64,000 nucleotides of DNA from Fibrobacter sp. UWB5 (lineage in GTDB: Bacteria > Fibrobacterota > Fibrobacteria > Fibrobacterales > Fibrobacteraceae): the NCBI RefSeq assembly GCF_002210295.1, contig NZ_MWQH01000008.1:62001-126000 (forward strand), read 5' to 3'. The position numbers and the translations under genes were made by a program. Below the pieces are notes generated by a model, which worked only from the letters and a program-made list of their open reading frames with translations, searched no databases and had not been told where the DNA came from. The stretch's first letter is position 1. Every line of letters starts with the position of its first letter. Shown piece by piece: positions 15,539 through 25,216 of this stretch.

Positions 15539-16561
15539 ATGCCAAAAAAGATTCTCGAAAATCTTTCGGAGAATCGGACCTTAATCTTTTTGATTATGTG
15601 TCTGTGCGTCCACGTTTTTAACGTGTTCCTGTTCTGGGAATTTGGACTGTATCCGTTGGTCGTTTTGAATGCCGTCAGCTCTGCGATATACGTTATTTTC
15701 TTGACTTTTTTTAAGAACGAAAATCTCAGAATTTCTTTCGCCTACTTTGAAATCATTATATTCTCTGCCATGACGGAATTGATTTCTGGCGGCCATTTTG
15801 GTACCTTGACTTTTGTTATTGGCATGGAGGCGGTGATTTTCTTTATGCTGCCTTATTCCAACAGGAAAAAACACATATATCAGCTTATTGGTGCTGCGCT
15901 TGCGGTTGCAATTAGCTTGATTTCCGTTTTTAATTATTCCCTTTATCCAGAACTGATGGATTTGGTTCTGCTTCACAGCTCTTTTGTGAAAGTCTTGAAC
16001 TTGATCATTACGCTGTTCTCGCTGTTCTATTTGACCAACCTTTATTTGGTGGAACTGAGAACCACTCGTGAAAAGTTGGACTACAACAGTAATCATGACA
16101 TGCTGACCGGACTCTATAACCGTCGATTCTTTGAAGGTATCATGAAACGTAGCAAAGAGGAAAAAGAAACCTCTTACTCCGTGGCTATGTTGGATGTGGA
16201 TGACTTCAAGAAAATTAACGATACATACGGCCATGAAACGGGTGATAAGGTTTTGGCTGCGGTGAGCAAGTGTATTGAAAGTTGCCTTCCCCAGAATGGC
16301 GTGGCAGTTCGTTGGGGTGGTGAAGAATTTGTGCTGTATTTGCCGCAGGCGGATAGTGCCCAAGCTGAGGGTATTTTGAACTGTTTTAGAACCAAACTTT
16401 CGGAACAGGTGATTTATCATAGGGGGACTCGCGTCTCCATTACGGCGACGATCGGCCTTTGCACGGGTGAAAGTATTGCTGACTACGAGGAATACATCCG
16501 CCAGGCGGACGAAAAGCTGTACTGGGGTAAACAACACGGCAAGAACCAGATCGTTAAATAG
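15539..16561 (+). CDS. Membrane diguanylate cyclase (GGDEF)
   Basis: A 340-residue protein. Five to six hydrophobic segments (about 15-170) form an N-terminal membrane sensor of unknown type. A GGDEF domain (about 180-340) follows, with LDVDDFKKINDTYGHETGD and active-site motif RWGGEEFVLY, so it should make cyclic di-GMP from two GTP. The RxxD inhibitory site that usually precedes GGEEF is not visible, so product inhibition may be absent. GGGG-type ribosome-binding sequence (AAGGGGAAAG) lies before the ATG. It follows coaX closely; a shared transcript is likely but a shared function is not obvious. Confidence 0.93.
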   Translation: MPKKILENLSENRTLIFLIMCLCVHVFNVFLFWEFGLYPLVVLNAVSSAIYVIFLTFFKNENLRISFAYFEIIIFSAMTELISGGHFGTLTFVIGMEAVIFFMLPYSNRKKHIYQLIGAALAVAISLISVFNYSLYPELMDLVLLHSSFVKVLNLIITLFSLFYLTNLYLVELRTTREKLDYNSNHDMLTGLYNRRFFEGIMKRSKEEKETSYSVAMLDVDDFKKINDTYGHETGDKVLAAVSKCIESCLPQNGVAVRWGGEEFVLYLPQADSAQAEGILNCFRTKLSEQVIYHRGTRVSITATIGLCTGESIADYEEYIRQADEKLYWGKQHGKNQIVK

Positions 16562-16592
16562 CTATATTATGCTCATATAATTGGAGCTTAAT

Positions 16593-17534
16593 ATGCGCTG
16601 TCTAGTTACTGGTGGGGCTGGTTTTTTGGGAAGTCACTTGTGTGAACGTCTTTTGAACGACGGACACGAGGTTATTTGCCTTGACAACTACTTTACGGGT
16701 CGTTTGATGAATGTCGACCACCTGCGCGACAATCATCGCTTCGAACTGATCCGCCACGATGTGACAGAACCGATTCTGTTGGAAGTGGACCGCATCTTTA
16801 ACTTGGCATGCCCCGCAAGCCCCATCCATTACCAGTTTAATCCGGTAAAGACCATCAAGACGAGCGTGATGGGTGCCATCAACATGCTTGGCATGGCCAA
16901 GCGCGTAAAAGCACGCATCTTGCAGGCAAGCACCAGCGAAGTCTATGGCGATCCGGCCGTGCATCCGCAGACCGAAGACTATTGGGGAAACGTGAACCCG
17001 ATCGGCATCCGTAGCTGCTACGATGAAGGCAAACGCGTCGCCGAAACCCTGTTCATGGATTACCACCGCCAGAACAATGTGGATATCCGCATCGTGCGAA
17101 TTTTTAACACCTACGGCCCGCGCATGCTCATGAACGATGGCCGCGTCGTCAGTAACTTTATTGTGCAGGCGCTCAAGGGCGAAGACATCACCATTTACGG
17201 TGACGGTAGCCAGACCCGTAGCTTCTGCTATGTAGACGACTTAATCGAAGGCTTTATCCGCATGATGAACCAGGACAAGATTATTGGACCGGTCAACATC
17301 GGAAACCCCGGCGAATTTACGATGCTTGAACTTGCTAAAGAAGTTCTTGAACTCACGAGTTCCAAAAGCAAGATCGTGTACAAGCCGCTTCCGGGTGATG
17401 ACCCTAAGATGCGCCGTCCGAACATTGACCTTGCAAAATCCGCTCTCGGCTGGGAACCGACGATTCCCTTGCGTCAGGGCCTCGAAAAGACGATTGTGTA
17501 TTTCGACAAGCTTTTAAAAGACAATAAACAATAA
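16593..17534 (+). CDS. UDP-glucuronate decarboxylase (UDP-xylose synthase)
   Basis: A 313-residue extended short-chain dehydrogenase. It has the Rossmann motif [11 protein letters not shown], the CPASPIHYQ block and [12 protein letters not shown] (YxxxK), plus [10 protein letters not shown]. The CPASP-HYQ and YDEGKR forms are typical of UDP-glucuronic acid decarboxylase, which makes UDP-xylose for surface glycans. Related dTDP- or UDP-sugar dehydratases have different motifs. The ATG at 16593 starts the Rossmann strand directly (MRCLVTGG) and has GGAGCT before it; an upstream TTG is less likely. The next gene, trpS, begins 16 bases downstream. Confidence 0.93.
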   Translation: MRCLVTGGAGFLGSHLCERLLNDGHEVICLDNYFTGRLMNVDHLRDNHRFELIRHDVTEPILLEVDRIFNLACPASPIHYQFNPVKTIKTSVMGAINMLGMAKRVKARILQASTSEVYGDPAVHPQTEDYWGNVNPIGIRSCYDEGKRVAETLFMDYHRQNNVDIRIVRIFNTYGPRMLMNDGRVVSNFIVQALKGEDITIYGDGSQTRSFCYVDDLIEGFIRMMNQDKIIGPVNIGNPGEFTMLELAKEVLELTSSKSKIVYKPLPGDDPKMRRPNIDLAKSALGWEPTIPLRQGLEKTIVYFDKLLKDNKQ

Positions 17535-17550
17535 ACCCTAAAATCGTTCC

Positions 17551-18546
17551 ATGAAAAAAATTTCACTCACGGGCATCAAGCCCACCGGCACTCCTCACTT
17601 GGGTAACTACTTGGGCGCAATTCGCCCGGCTCTTGAACTTTCGAAGACCTACGATACGGTATACTTCATTGCCGATTACCATGCTTTGACTACGGTGCAG
17701 AACGGCGCCGAAATGCGCGCCAACATCTACAAGATTGCTGCAACCTGGCTTGCTCTCGGCCTGAACCCGGAAGAAGGCTTGTTCTACAAGCAGAGTGATA
17801 TTCCTGAAATTTTCGAACTCAGCTGGGCTTTGAGCTGCTTTACGCCGAAGGGTTTCATGAACCGCGCTCACGCTTACAAGGACAAGGTGGCGAAGAACGA
17901 AGCCGCCGGCGAAGATCCGGATGCCAACGTGAACATGGGTCTTTACTGCTACCCGTGCTTGATGGATGCCGACATTTTGATGTTCAGCGCAGACATCGTG
18001 CCGGTCGGCAAGGACCAGAAACAGCACGTGGAATTTGCCCGCGATATCGCCATCAAGTTCAACAAGCATTTTGGCGAAGACGTGTTCACCATTCCGGAAC
18101 CCGTGTTCCAGGAAACCACGGGTATCATCCCGGGCCTCGATGGCCGCAAGATGAGCAAGTCCTACGACAACGTCATCGACATCTTCCTCGAAAGCAAGGC
18201 CTTGAAGAAGAAAATCGGCAAGATCGTGACGAACTCCCAGGGCATCGAAGAGCCCAAGGATCCGGATACTTGCAACGTGTTCAAGCTGTACAAGCTGTTT
18301 GCAACTCCGGAACAGACTGAGGCTTTGGCTGCCCGCTACCGCGCTGGCGGCATGGGCTGGGGCCACGCCAAGCAGGAACTCCAGAACGTTCTCGAAGAAC
18401 ACCTCGGCCCTGCTCGCGAAAAGTACTTCTACCTGCTCAGCCATACCGAAGAAATCGACAAGATTCTTGCCTACGGTAAGGAGAAGGCTCGAGTTAAGTC
18501 TAAAGCTATGATGGAAAAGGTTCGCAGCCTTCTTGGAACGTACTAA
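17551..18546 (+). CDS. trpS: Tryptophanyl-tRNA synthetase
   Basis: A 331-residue class Ic aminoacyl-tRNA synthetase that charges tRNA-Trp. The ATP-binding motifs are PTGTPHLGNYLGA (HIGH variant HLGN) and GRKMSKSYDN (KMSKS). Length and layout are normal for bacterial TrpRS. It lies 16 bases after the UDP-xylose synthase gene, with no Shine-Dalgarno sequence evident before its ATG, and ends in a strong terminator. Confidence 0.97.
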   Translation: MKKISLTGIKPTGTPHLGNYLGAIRPALELSKTYDTVYFIADYHALTTVQNGAEMRANIYKIAATWLALGLNPEEGLFYKQSDIPEIFELSWALSCFTPKGFMNRAHAYKDKVAKNEAAGEDPDANVNMGLYCYPCLMDADILMFSADIVPVGKDQKQHVEFARDIAIKFNKHFGEDVFTIPEPVFQETTGIIPGLDGRKMSKSYDNVIDIFLESKALKKKIGKIVTNSQGIEEPKDPDTCNVFKLYKLFATPEQTEALAARYRAGGMGWGHAKQELQNVLEEHLGPAREKYFYLLSHTEEIDKILAYGKEKARVKSKAMMEKVRSLLGTY

Positions 18547-18581
18547 TTCGTCTATAAGCTTCGCAATATTGTATATGAGAA

Positions 18582-18609
18582 GACCCTCGGTTGTCCGAGG
18601 GTCTTTTGT
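18582..18609 (+). terminator. Terminator of trpS
   Basis: GACCCTCGG, loop TTGT, CCGAGGGTC, TTTTGT. It lies between convergent trpS and the OLD gene. Confidence 0.88.
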
Positions 18610-18613
18610 CTAA

Positions 18614-20407
18614 TTAATTTCCGCGGCTGCCTTCAATAATCCAATTACACAGTTCCTCGATACTTGCGTAGTCGGGGAGAGTTTTTATAAAGTTCGATGA
18701 TTTGCTGCGTTCGATGAACTTGCTCCAAGCCTGTTCATTCTTGGCTTCGAGACCCAAGTGTTCTTCGATGGCGCCGCGCGTCCACACCCAAATGCCTTGG
18801 TTGCGGAGCTTGGCGTGAATGCTGCGGATGGGTTGCTGCGCTTCTTCCATTTCGGCCATCATGGCATAAGCGGTGGAGGCGCTAATGTTACTGTGCTTGT
18901 TGACGGGCAGCCCGTTTACCAAGCGCAAATGATTGTGGAAGGCGAGTTCGCGGAACAGGTCGCGGCAATACTTGATGTCGGGATCGTTCGGTTCCAGGAA
19001 TCCGTCGCGGGTCGCGGTGGTGAATGCGTAATCAAGGTCCACGATGGCGCGCACGGGCATGTCCATGGCATCGAGCACCTGCATGCTCTTGCGGGTGTTG
19101 CTTACGCCGCCTTGGCGGACCAAGGCGCATTTGATGAGGGCGAAAGACTGCCCGGTAATGCGTTCGAACAAGGCGGGAAGCACGCGCCATTCTGTTTTAC
19201 CTTCGGTCAAAAGTACATAGTCGGCAAACAGGAGCTCGTTGCTGTTTGAAAGGCTGAACAGCATCTGCAGCTGGCTGGGAGCATCTTGCACCACCTGGTG
19301 CACGGCGTCTTCCATTCGCTTGCGCATGTAGGTGCCGCGTTCCTTGTTCTTGCGGATGAGTAGCGAGGTGCTTACGTCTTCGCTGGTAACCATCTGGGCG
19401 CTGTGGGTGGCAAATACCACCTGGTAGCCTTCGTTCGAAAGGTTCTTGAGAGCCACGCGCACGAGTTCTACTGCTTGCGGGTGCAGGTAAAGTTCCGGCG
19501 AATCGATGAGCAGCAGCGTGCGGCTAAGGTAATGGTTGTGGTGGTGCTTCTTGACATCGGCTAGATAACGCACCAAAGCCATCTGGATGGCGCGCTTGCT
19601 GCCTTCGCCCATGCGGCTAATGTCGCGTTCAAAGCCGTCGTCTTCGTCGATGACTTTGAGGCTTGCGCTCTTGAGGAATGTTTCAAGGGTCGGCATGGGA
19701 ATGTCGAATTCCACTTTGACGCTTGGGAACAGCGGCGAAAGCTTTTCGTTGACTTCTCGGTCAAAGGTCTCGATTTCGGCGGCGCGGTTTTCGCTGTCGG
19801 GCGAAAGCAGGTCGCTGAATTTGTTCAAAAGCGTGTTGATTTCGTTGCCGAAACGGCGTTCCAGCGGCTTGAAAATTTCGTGCAGGAGCTTGGTGAACGC
19901 CTGGTTCCCTTCAAAATCCCAAATGGCGATCGATTCGGGGAACATGCGGTGGTAAGCGAACTTGAACGCTTCACTGGGGCGAACCCATTCGCGTTTGTCG
20001 CCCTTGCGGTGATTGCTCGGCACGAATACGAAAAGCTCGAGCGCTTCCGGATTTTCGTTGGGAATGCGCTGCACTTTTTTGACGCGCAGGCGGCCAGGGC
20101 CTTGCGGCGTGTTCTGTAAAAACGGTCGCACTTCGGCGGCGTATTCTTCGCCCAAACGGTTCAGGACCTGTTCCGTAATGCCGTCAAAAACGCCAGTGAC
20201 TTCTACGGGGTCGTTGGGGTCGTCAAAATACGAAATATCCAGCGAAAATTTGGACAAAAGCCAGCGAATACCCATCAAGATGTTCGTTTTGCCCGCATTG
20301 TTGTAGCCGATGAGCGCGGTAAAGCTACTGAGAGGAAACGTCTGCCTCTGAATAGAACGCAGATTCGAAATAGTAATCTCGGATAATCTCAGTGCTTGTT
20401 GTGTCAT
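18614..20407 (-). CDS. OLD-family ATPase/TOPRIM nuclease
   Basis: A 597-residue overcoming-lysogenization-defect (OLD) family protein. The N-terminal ABC-type ATPase has Walker A GYNNAGKT (34-41), a signature-like SRMGEGSKRA (264-273), Walker B TLLLIDSPELYLHP (297-310) and the H-loop ATHSAQM. The C-terminal TOPRIM domain shows LLTEGKTE (Glu402) and VDLDYA (DxD, 457-459), the metal-binding acids of the nuclease. Some OLD proteins act in phage defence, others in unknown DNA metabolism. No UvrD/GajB-like helicase, reverse transcriptase or other defence gene is adjacent, so it resembles stand-alone class 1 OLD. The gene is divergent from bamA, and their 5' ends nearly touch. Confidence 0.88.
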   Translation of the reverse strand: MTQQALRLSEITISNLRSIQRQTFPLSSFTALIGYNNAGKTNILMGIRWLLSKFSLDISYFDDPNDPVEVTGVFDGITEQVLNRLGEEYAAEVRPFLQNTPQGPGRLRVKKVQRIPNENPEALELFVFVPSNHRKGDKREWVRPSEAFKFAYHRMFPESIAIWDFEGNQAFTKLLHEIFKPLERRFGNEINTLLNKFSDLLSPDSENRAAEIETFDREVNEKLSPLFPSVKVEFDIPMPTLETFLKSASLKVIDEDDGFERDISRMGEGSKRAIQMALVRYLADVKKHHHNHYLSRTLLLIDSPELYLHPQAVELVRVALKNLSNEGYQVVFATHSAQMVTSEDVSTSLLIRKNKERGTYMRKRMEDAVHQVVQDAPSQLQMLFSLSNSNELLFADYVLLTEGKTEWRVLPALFERITGQSFALIKCALVRQGGVSNTRKSMQVLDAMDMPVRAIVDLDYAFTTATRDGFLEPNDPDIKYCRDLFRELAFHNHLRLVNGLPVNKHSNISASTAYAMMAEMEEAQQPIRSIHAKLRNQGIWVWTRGAIEEHLGLEAKNEQAWSKFIERSKSSNFIKTLPDYASIEELCNWIIEGSRGN

Positions 20408-20449
20408 ACCCTGAATGTATATAAAAAGTGTGGGGTGCGAACACTAAAA

Positions 20450-23326
20450 ATGCCGTTTTTTTTACTTTTTGGAAAGGTCGGCATAGGTCTCCCGCTTATA
20501 ACTTTTGTATTTTTGTCCCGAATTTTGTTTATAGGTAGGTTTATTCTGCGCTTTCGCTGGCTGTTTTTTATTGCTGTGTTTGTAGGGCTCGCTCAGGCCC
20601 AGCTTTTGGACATGTCCGAAATGTCCGAGAGCTATATGGTCGAAAATAAGATCCATAAGGTCAAGGTCGAAGGTACCGTCCACATGGACGATCGCGCTGT
20701 CCTTAGCCGTATCGGGATTCGTGATGGTCAAAGCTATTCTCCGACGGCCCTGACCGAAAAGGTGCAGTCTTCGGTGACTTCCCTTTACAAATCCGGCCTT
20801 TTTGACGATGTGACCGCCTGGATCGACTACGTGGGCGATGGCACCGATGTCGACCTCATTTTCAAGATTAAGGAACTCCCGGCTTTGGATACGGCCGTAT
20901 TCGAAGGTTGCGACGAAGAATCCGAAGAAGATTTGAAACTCAAGATCCGCATGATTCCGGGTCAGGTGTATAGCAAGAGCCAGTTGGAACGCGACCGTCA
21001 GGCTATTTTGGACTTCTACCGCGCCGAAGGCTACCTGTTGGCCGAAGTGGGCTACCGCGAAACGCCGGTCGACGAAAACAAGAATATGGTGACCTTCCTT
21101 ATCCGCGAGGGTGAAAAGGTCAAAGTCCGTCAGTTCGATATCCAGGGCAACGACCATGTGCCCGCCGAAGATATCATGGAACACATGGTTACAAAGCTTG
21201 ACCAGTGGTGGGGCGGCGGCGAATTCAAGGAAAACATTTTTGAGGCTGACCGCGACACGGTGTTGAACGCAATTCGCCATTTCGGTTACCTGGATGCAGA
21301 ATTGACTGAATACAGCGCCGAATACCTGCCGGACTCCACCTGCTTGTTCTATATGGGCCGCATGGTTCCGCTGGGCGAAAACCTGGAAGTCCTTTACAAG
21401 CAGTTGAACCTCGCTTTGGGTGACTCCGCGACGCCGCTTTACAAGATGGCGGGTAAGCCCACCATGCAGGTGACTCATTTCTTCCGCAGGCACCGCGAAG
21501 TGGGCGAAATGCCGTGGGTGTCTAGACCTAAGGTCACGGTTAAGGCCGAAGAAGACGCCTGGAAGATGCTGAACGACATTATCCGCTACGAAAATGCCCG
21601 TAAGGAATTCCTGGACATTGTCGATGGTCGCAAGTGGAAGAACCCCAAGATCGATTCTTTGCGCAAGGTCAAGAAGCGTTCTACCTATCAAGAAAAGTTG
21701 ATGGTCCGCTACATGATCGAAGACATGTTCCCGGTCCTCAACAAGTACGACAATATCAAGACCTCCAGCTCGATTCTCATTCATATCCACATGATTGAAG
21801 GTCGCAAGTACTACATGGGTGGCTTGCACTTCTCAGGTAACGAAGTGCTCAACGACAAGATGCTTGCCTATGCCTATCGCCTCGACAGCGGTGAAGTCTT
21901 TGACCAGTACAAGTACGACGCTTCCCGCAAGGCCCTTCTGGATGCCTACCGCGAAGACGGCTACCTGTTTGCCCAGTACGAAGAAACCCGTACGTTCGAA
22001 AACGATTCTATTGTGAACCTGTCCTACAGGATGACCGAAGGCCTGCCTGCCCAGATTCACAAGGTGCATATTCACGGCAATACCAAGACCAACGAAAAGG
22101 TAATCCGTCGCGAAGTCCGCCTGTATCCGGGCGATACTTACCGCCAGTCCCTGTTGGAACGTAGCTTCCGTGAAATCATGCAGCTCAACTACTTCGACAT
22201 GGTCGTGCCCGACATCAAGGTGGTGGGCGAGCAGGACGTGGACCTCGACTTTACCGTGCAAGAAAAGGAAGCTGGTACCGGCCAGTTCAGCTTGGGCGTG
22301 TCTTATAGCGAAAGCGACGGTGTCGTGGGTACGGCTAGCGTGTCTATTCCGAACTGCTGTATGGGTGACGGCCAGGCCGCATCGTTCAGCGTGGAATACG
22401 GTGCCGACAAGAAGAGTGCTTCTATCAGCTTCCAGGAACCCTGGTTCATGGATAAGCCGATTACCTTGGGTGCAAGCCTTAGCTACTCCTGGTGGAACAT
22501 GTCCAAGTATGACGACCCCGACATTACCCGTTACGGCGGTTCTGTCTACCTGGGTAAGCGCCTCAAGTGGCCCGATGACTATTTCTACGGCCAGATCGGT
22601 TACAGCTGGCTCATGAACAAGCAGGGCCCCAACATTGACGACAGCTACGTGGTTTACACCGGTGTGGAATCGGCCTTGAACTTCCGCCTGTTGCGTGACG
22701 ACAAGAACCTGCCGCAGTTCCCGACCGAAGGTTCTCGCTATGTGCTCGATATCCAGTGGGCAGACGACGTGCTGTTCAGTGACTTCAACTTCGTGAAGAC
22801 AGAACTTACGGTGAAGTGGTGGTTCCCGCTGTTCCGCGACCGCTTGGCCATTGCCCTTACGAACCAGTACGGTGTGATCTTTGGCGACCAGTTGCAGTAT
22901 CGCACGCTTTACACTATGGGTGGCGTGATGGGCTACGAAGGCATGATGCGTGGTTACAGCTCGGGTTCTATCGGCTATCGCCGCTTGGGTCGTAGCTACC
23001 AGTACACGGGTGCTGAACTGCAGCTCGGTCTTGTACCGCAGACCTTCTACCTGTTGCCGTTCTTCTTCGATGCCGGTAACGTGTTCGGTGAACGCTACAA
23101 CCCGCGTACCAAGGTGCCCGAACCCTCCAGGAACCCGCTCAACGAATGGGATCCGACGAGCCTCAAGAAAGATATCGGTTTCGGTTTCCGCGTGATTGTT
23201 CCGATGCTCGGTATTATCGGCTTCGACTTTGCTTGGCCGCTTGATGTGGGCGAAACCTATAGCGGTACTCAGCGCACCGAAGTGGGCGACATGCAGTTCA
23301 ACTTTGTCATCGGCCAAGGATTCTAA
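20450..23326 (+). CDS. bamA: Outer-membrane assembly factor BamA with POTRA3 insertion
   Basis: The pore of the BAM complex, which inserts barrel proteins into the outer membrane. Counting from ATG 20450 (958 residues): signal region to about 51, POTRA1 66-146, POTRA2 147-226, POTRA3 from 227, POTRA4 457-538, POTRA5 540-620, then a 16-strand barrel that ends in Phe. POTRA3 is split: its first part ends near 291, its last strand (ILIHIHMIEGRKYYMG) comes only at about 441, and about 150 charged, helix-rich residues lie between. The start is uncertain. TTG 20525 gives a more usual signal peptide (FILRFRWLFFIAVFVGLAQA), and TATTTTTG (20508-20515) precedes it. Skp follows nine bases downstream, the classic pairing. 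Confidence 0.92.
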   Translation: MPFFLLFGKVGIGLPLITFVFLSRILFIGRFILRFRWLFFIAVFVGLAQAQLLDMSEMSESYMVENKIHKVKVEGTVHMDDRAVLSRIGIRDGQSYSPTALTEKVQSSVTSLYKSGLFDDVTAWIDYVGDGTDVDLIFKIKELPALDTAVFEGCDEESEEDLKLKIRMIPGQVYSKSQLERDRQAILDFYRAEGYLLAEVGYRETPVDENKNMVTFLIREGEKVKVRQFDIQGNDHVPAEDIMEHMVTKLDQWWGGGEFKENIFEADRDTVLNAIRHFGYLDAELTEYSAEYLPDSTCLFYMGRMVPLGENLEVLYKQLNLALGDSATPLYKMAGKPTMQVTHFFRRHREVGEMPWVSRPKVTVKAEEDAWKMLNDIIRYENARKEFLDIVDGRKWKNPKIDSLRKVKKRSTYQEKLMVRYMIEDMFPVLNKYDNIKTSSSILIHIHMIEGRKYYMGGLHFSGNEVLNDKMLAYAYRLDSGEVFDQYKYDASRKALLDAYREDGYLFAQYEETRTFENDSIVNLSYRMTEGLPAQIHKVHIHGNTKTNEKVIRREVRLYPGDTYRQSLLERSFREIMQLNYFDMVVPDIKVVGEQDVDLDFTVQEKEAGTGQFSLGVSYSESDGVVGTASVSIPNCCMGDGQAASFSVEYGADKKSASISFQEPWFMDKPITLGASLSYSWWNMSKYDDPDITRYGGSVYLGKRLKWPDDYFYGQIGYSWLMNKQGPNIDDSYVVYTGVESALNFRLLRDDKNLPQFPTEGSRYVLDIQWADDVLFSDFNFVKTELTVKWWFPLFRDRLAIALTNQYGVIFGDQLQYRTLYTMGGVMGYEGMMRGYSSGSIGYRRLGRSYQYTGAELQLGLVPQTFYLLPFFFDAGNVFGERYNPRTKVPEPSRNPLNEWDPTSLKKDIGFGFRVIVPMLGIIGFDFAWPLDVGETYSGTQRTEVGDMQFNFVIGQGF

Positions 23327-23335
23327 GGAGGCATT

Positions 23336-23851
23336 ATGCTTAAGCGTCTGCTGATTGTTTTGGTTCTCGCGTTTGCGACCGTCTCGTTTGCCGAAGACGG
23401 GCTCCGCATTGCGCATGTGGATTCCAAGCTGATCTTTGACGGCTACAAGGGCACCAAGCGCGCCCAGGAAGAATACGACCGTCAGGTGGCTAAGTGGGAA
23501 CAGCAGGGCAACTTGCTGCAGAAGGAACTTGCCGCCATCAAGGAAAAGCTCGACAAGCAGGTGCTGATGCTCAGCGACGAAAAGAAGCGTGAGCTCGAAG
23601 CCGAATACAACAAGAAGGACATGGAACTCAAGAACTTTATTGACCGCGTGTATGGCCGTAAGGGTGAACTGATTTCTGAAAACGAAAAGGTGAGTGGCCC
23701 GATCATTCAGTTGATTCGTAAGGCCATTAACGAAATTGCCCTGCAAGAAGGCTACGATATGGTGGTCGACCGTGCAACGGGCGCCGTAGTGTTCTGGAAA
23801 AAAGAAAACGACCTGACCCAGAAAGTGCTTGACTACCTGAACAACAGATAA
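23336..23851 (+). CDS. skp: Periplasmic chaperone OmpH/Skp
   Basis: A 171-residue chaperone that holds unfolded outer-membrane proteins on their way to BamA. A cleavable signal peptide (LLIVLVLAFATVSFAEDG) precedes IAHVDSKLIFDGYKG, the usual OmpH opening. A long charged coiled-coil arm (about 45-115) and a C-terminal strand segment (GYDMVVDRATGAVVFW) follow. AAGGAGG gives a near-ideal ribosome-binding site. It lies directly after bamA and ends at a bidirectional terminator. Confidence 0.94.
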   Translation: MLKRLLIVLVLAFATVSFAEDGLRIAHVDSKLIFDGYKGTKRAQEEYDRQVAKWEQQGNLLQKELAAIKEKLDKQVLMLSDEKKRELEAEYNKKDMELKNFIDRVYGRKGELISENEKVSGPIIQLIRKAINEIALQEGYDMVVDRATGAVVFWKKENDLTQKVLDYLNNR

Positions 23852-23875
23852 TTTCCGAAAAGTCCGAAAAAATTT

Positions 23876-23905
23876 AAAACCTCGCGATGAGCGAGGTTTT
23901 CTTTT
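23876..23905. terminator. Bidirectional terminator between skp and a sugar transferase
   Basis: AAAACCTCGC, loop GAT/GA, GCGAGGTTTT, with T-rich ends on both strands. It sits between convergent genes. Confidence 0.82.
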
Positions 23906-23950
23906 GTGAAATATTTTCAGGAATGTTCATCTCACATTTCACATTACTAA

Positions 23951-25123
23951 TTAGTACGCGCCTTCGCCCTTGAACACGACCTTGAAGGTCTTTAAGATGA
24001 GCGAGACGTCGTCGCTCAGTTTGCCGTTGCGCTTGATGTAGTCGTTGTCCAAACGCATCTGACCTTCGAAGCTGATGTTGCTGCGGCCGCTGACCTGCCA
24101 AATGCAGGTGAGACCTGGCGTTACGGAAAGACGCATGCGGTGCCAGGGCTCGTATTCCGCCACTTCGGACGGAATCGGCGGACGCGGGCCCACAATAGAC
24201 ATGTCGCCCTTGATGATATTGAAAAACTGCGGGAGTTCGTCGAGGCTGAACTTGCGGAGCACGTGACCGAACGGATAGATGCGCGGGTCGTTCTTCATCT
24301 TGAACGTCTTGCCGCCCGTTTCGTTCTGGGCCATCAATTCCTTTTTGCGTTCTTCGGCGTCCACGTACATGCTGCGGAACTTGTACATGGTGAACAGCTT
24401 GCCGTTCTTGCCTACGCGGGTCTGCTTGAAGATGACAGGACCCTTCGGGTCGCTAATCTTGACCGCGGCGGCGCAGAACAGGAGCAGCGGGGAACAGAGT
24501 ACGATTGCAATGCTGGTGCAAGTCACGTCGACAATGCGCTTGACCATGTGGCGGTAGCGAATGGTGTGCGGGTGTTCCCAAATGTGGTCGAGGTTCAAGC
24601 GGCTAAGCGAGAAGAAACGGCCGTTGGCGCTGTTGAAATCCTTGATTTTGTCAGCCAGCTCCAGGTTGTCTTTTTCCTGGTAGCCCGTGTAAAGGTAGGC
24701 TTCGAAAATCGGGCGCTTCGGGTTGATGCGGAGCGTCTGGATAAGGCCTGCGTCGTTCAACTTGTGCAAGATTTCTTTGCGAATAGATTCCAACACCGAG
24801 AGGTCGGAATTCAGCAAGATAATGCCGAGACCGCTACCATCGGAAAGGTAGCCCAAAACATCGATAAAGCGCAAGTGCGAAAACATGGTCAAAATGCTGA
24901 TTCGCCAGGTGTTTTCGACGGTCTTGTTCGGGCTGCCCCAACCAAAGAAGTCGTACTGGTGCGAATACATCTTGATGTACAGGAACGGCTTGCGTGTGCG
25001 GTTCGCACGCATAAATTCTTCGTTCAAACGCGTTCTAAAGAGCTTTGCCGGGTAGACAATGTTCTTTAGCTTTTGCTCGTCGAGAATAGAGCCAATTGCC
25101 GGGTTAACGGATTCCTGTTCCAT
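23951..25123 (-). CDS. Polyprenyl-phosphate sugar-1-phosphate transferase
   Basis: A 390-residue bacterial sugar transferase of the WcaJ/WbaP type, which puts the first sugar-phosphate on undecaprenyl phosphate for exopolysaccharide or O-antigen. An N-terminal soluble domain of about 180 residues, which I cannot identify, precedes one membrane helix (TCTSIAIVLCSPLLLFCAAA). The catalytic domain has KFRSMYVDAEERK, LRKFSLDELPQFFNIIKGDM, SIVGPRPPIP and TPGLTCIWQVSGRS. MEQESVNPAIG is chosen as start because a TTG-N20-TATATTTA promoter ends five bases before it; this suggests a leaderless mRNA. No other glycan gene is adjacent. Confidence 0.9.
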   Translation of the reverse strand: MEQESVNPAIGSILDEQKLKNIVYPAKLFRTRLNEEFMRANRTRKPFLYIKMYSHQYDFFGWGSPNKTVENTWRISILTMFSHLRFIDVLGYLSDGSGLGIILLNSDLSVLESIRKEILHKLNDAGLIQTLRINPKRPIFEAYLYTGYQEKDNLELADKIKDFNSANGRFFSLSRLNLDHIWEHPHTIRYRHMVKRIVDVTCTSIAIVLCSPLLLFCAAAVKISDPKGPVIFKQTRVGKNGKLFTMYKFRSMYVDAEERKKELMAQNETGGKTFKMKNDPRIYPFGHVLRKFSLDELPQFFNIIKGDMSIVGPRPPIPSEVAEYEPWHRMRLSVTPGLTCIWQVSGRSNISFEGQMRLDNDYIKRNGKLSDDVSLILKTFKVVFKGEGAY

Positions 25124-25128
25124 GTCGC

Positions 25129-25159
25129 TAAATATAGTTACTTGTAACTGCTTAGGCAA
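25129..25159 (-). promoter_or_regulatory. Promoter of the sugar transferase (TTG-N20-TATATTTA)
   Basis: Minus strand: TTG (25159-25157), 20 bases, TATATTTA (25136-25129), then GCGAC and the ATG. The geometry matches the promoters at 3596, 35279 and 60097. Confidence 0.62.
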
Positions 25160-25216
25160 AGTTGAACTTTCAATTATTGTATCTTTCTATTGTTAATCGT
25201 ATAAGAAGGAATTATT

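Noticed and set aside
18614-20407. Gabija or retron defence system
   Set aside because: No UvrD-like GajB and no reverse transcriptase lie next to the OLD gene. The neighbours are trpS and bamA.
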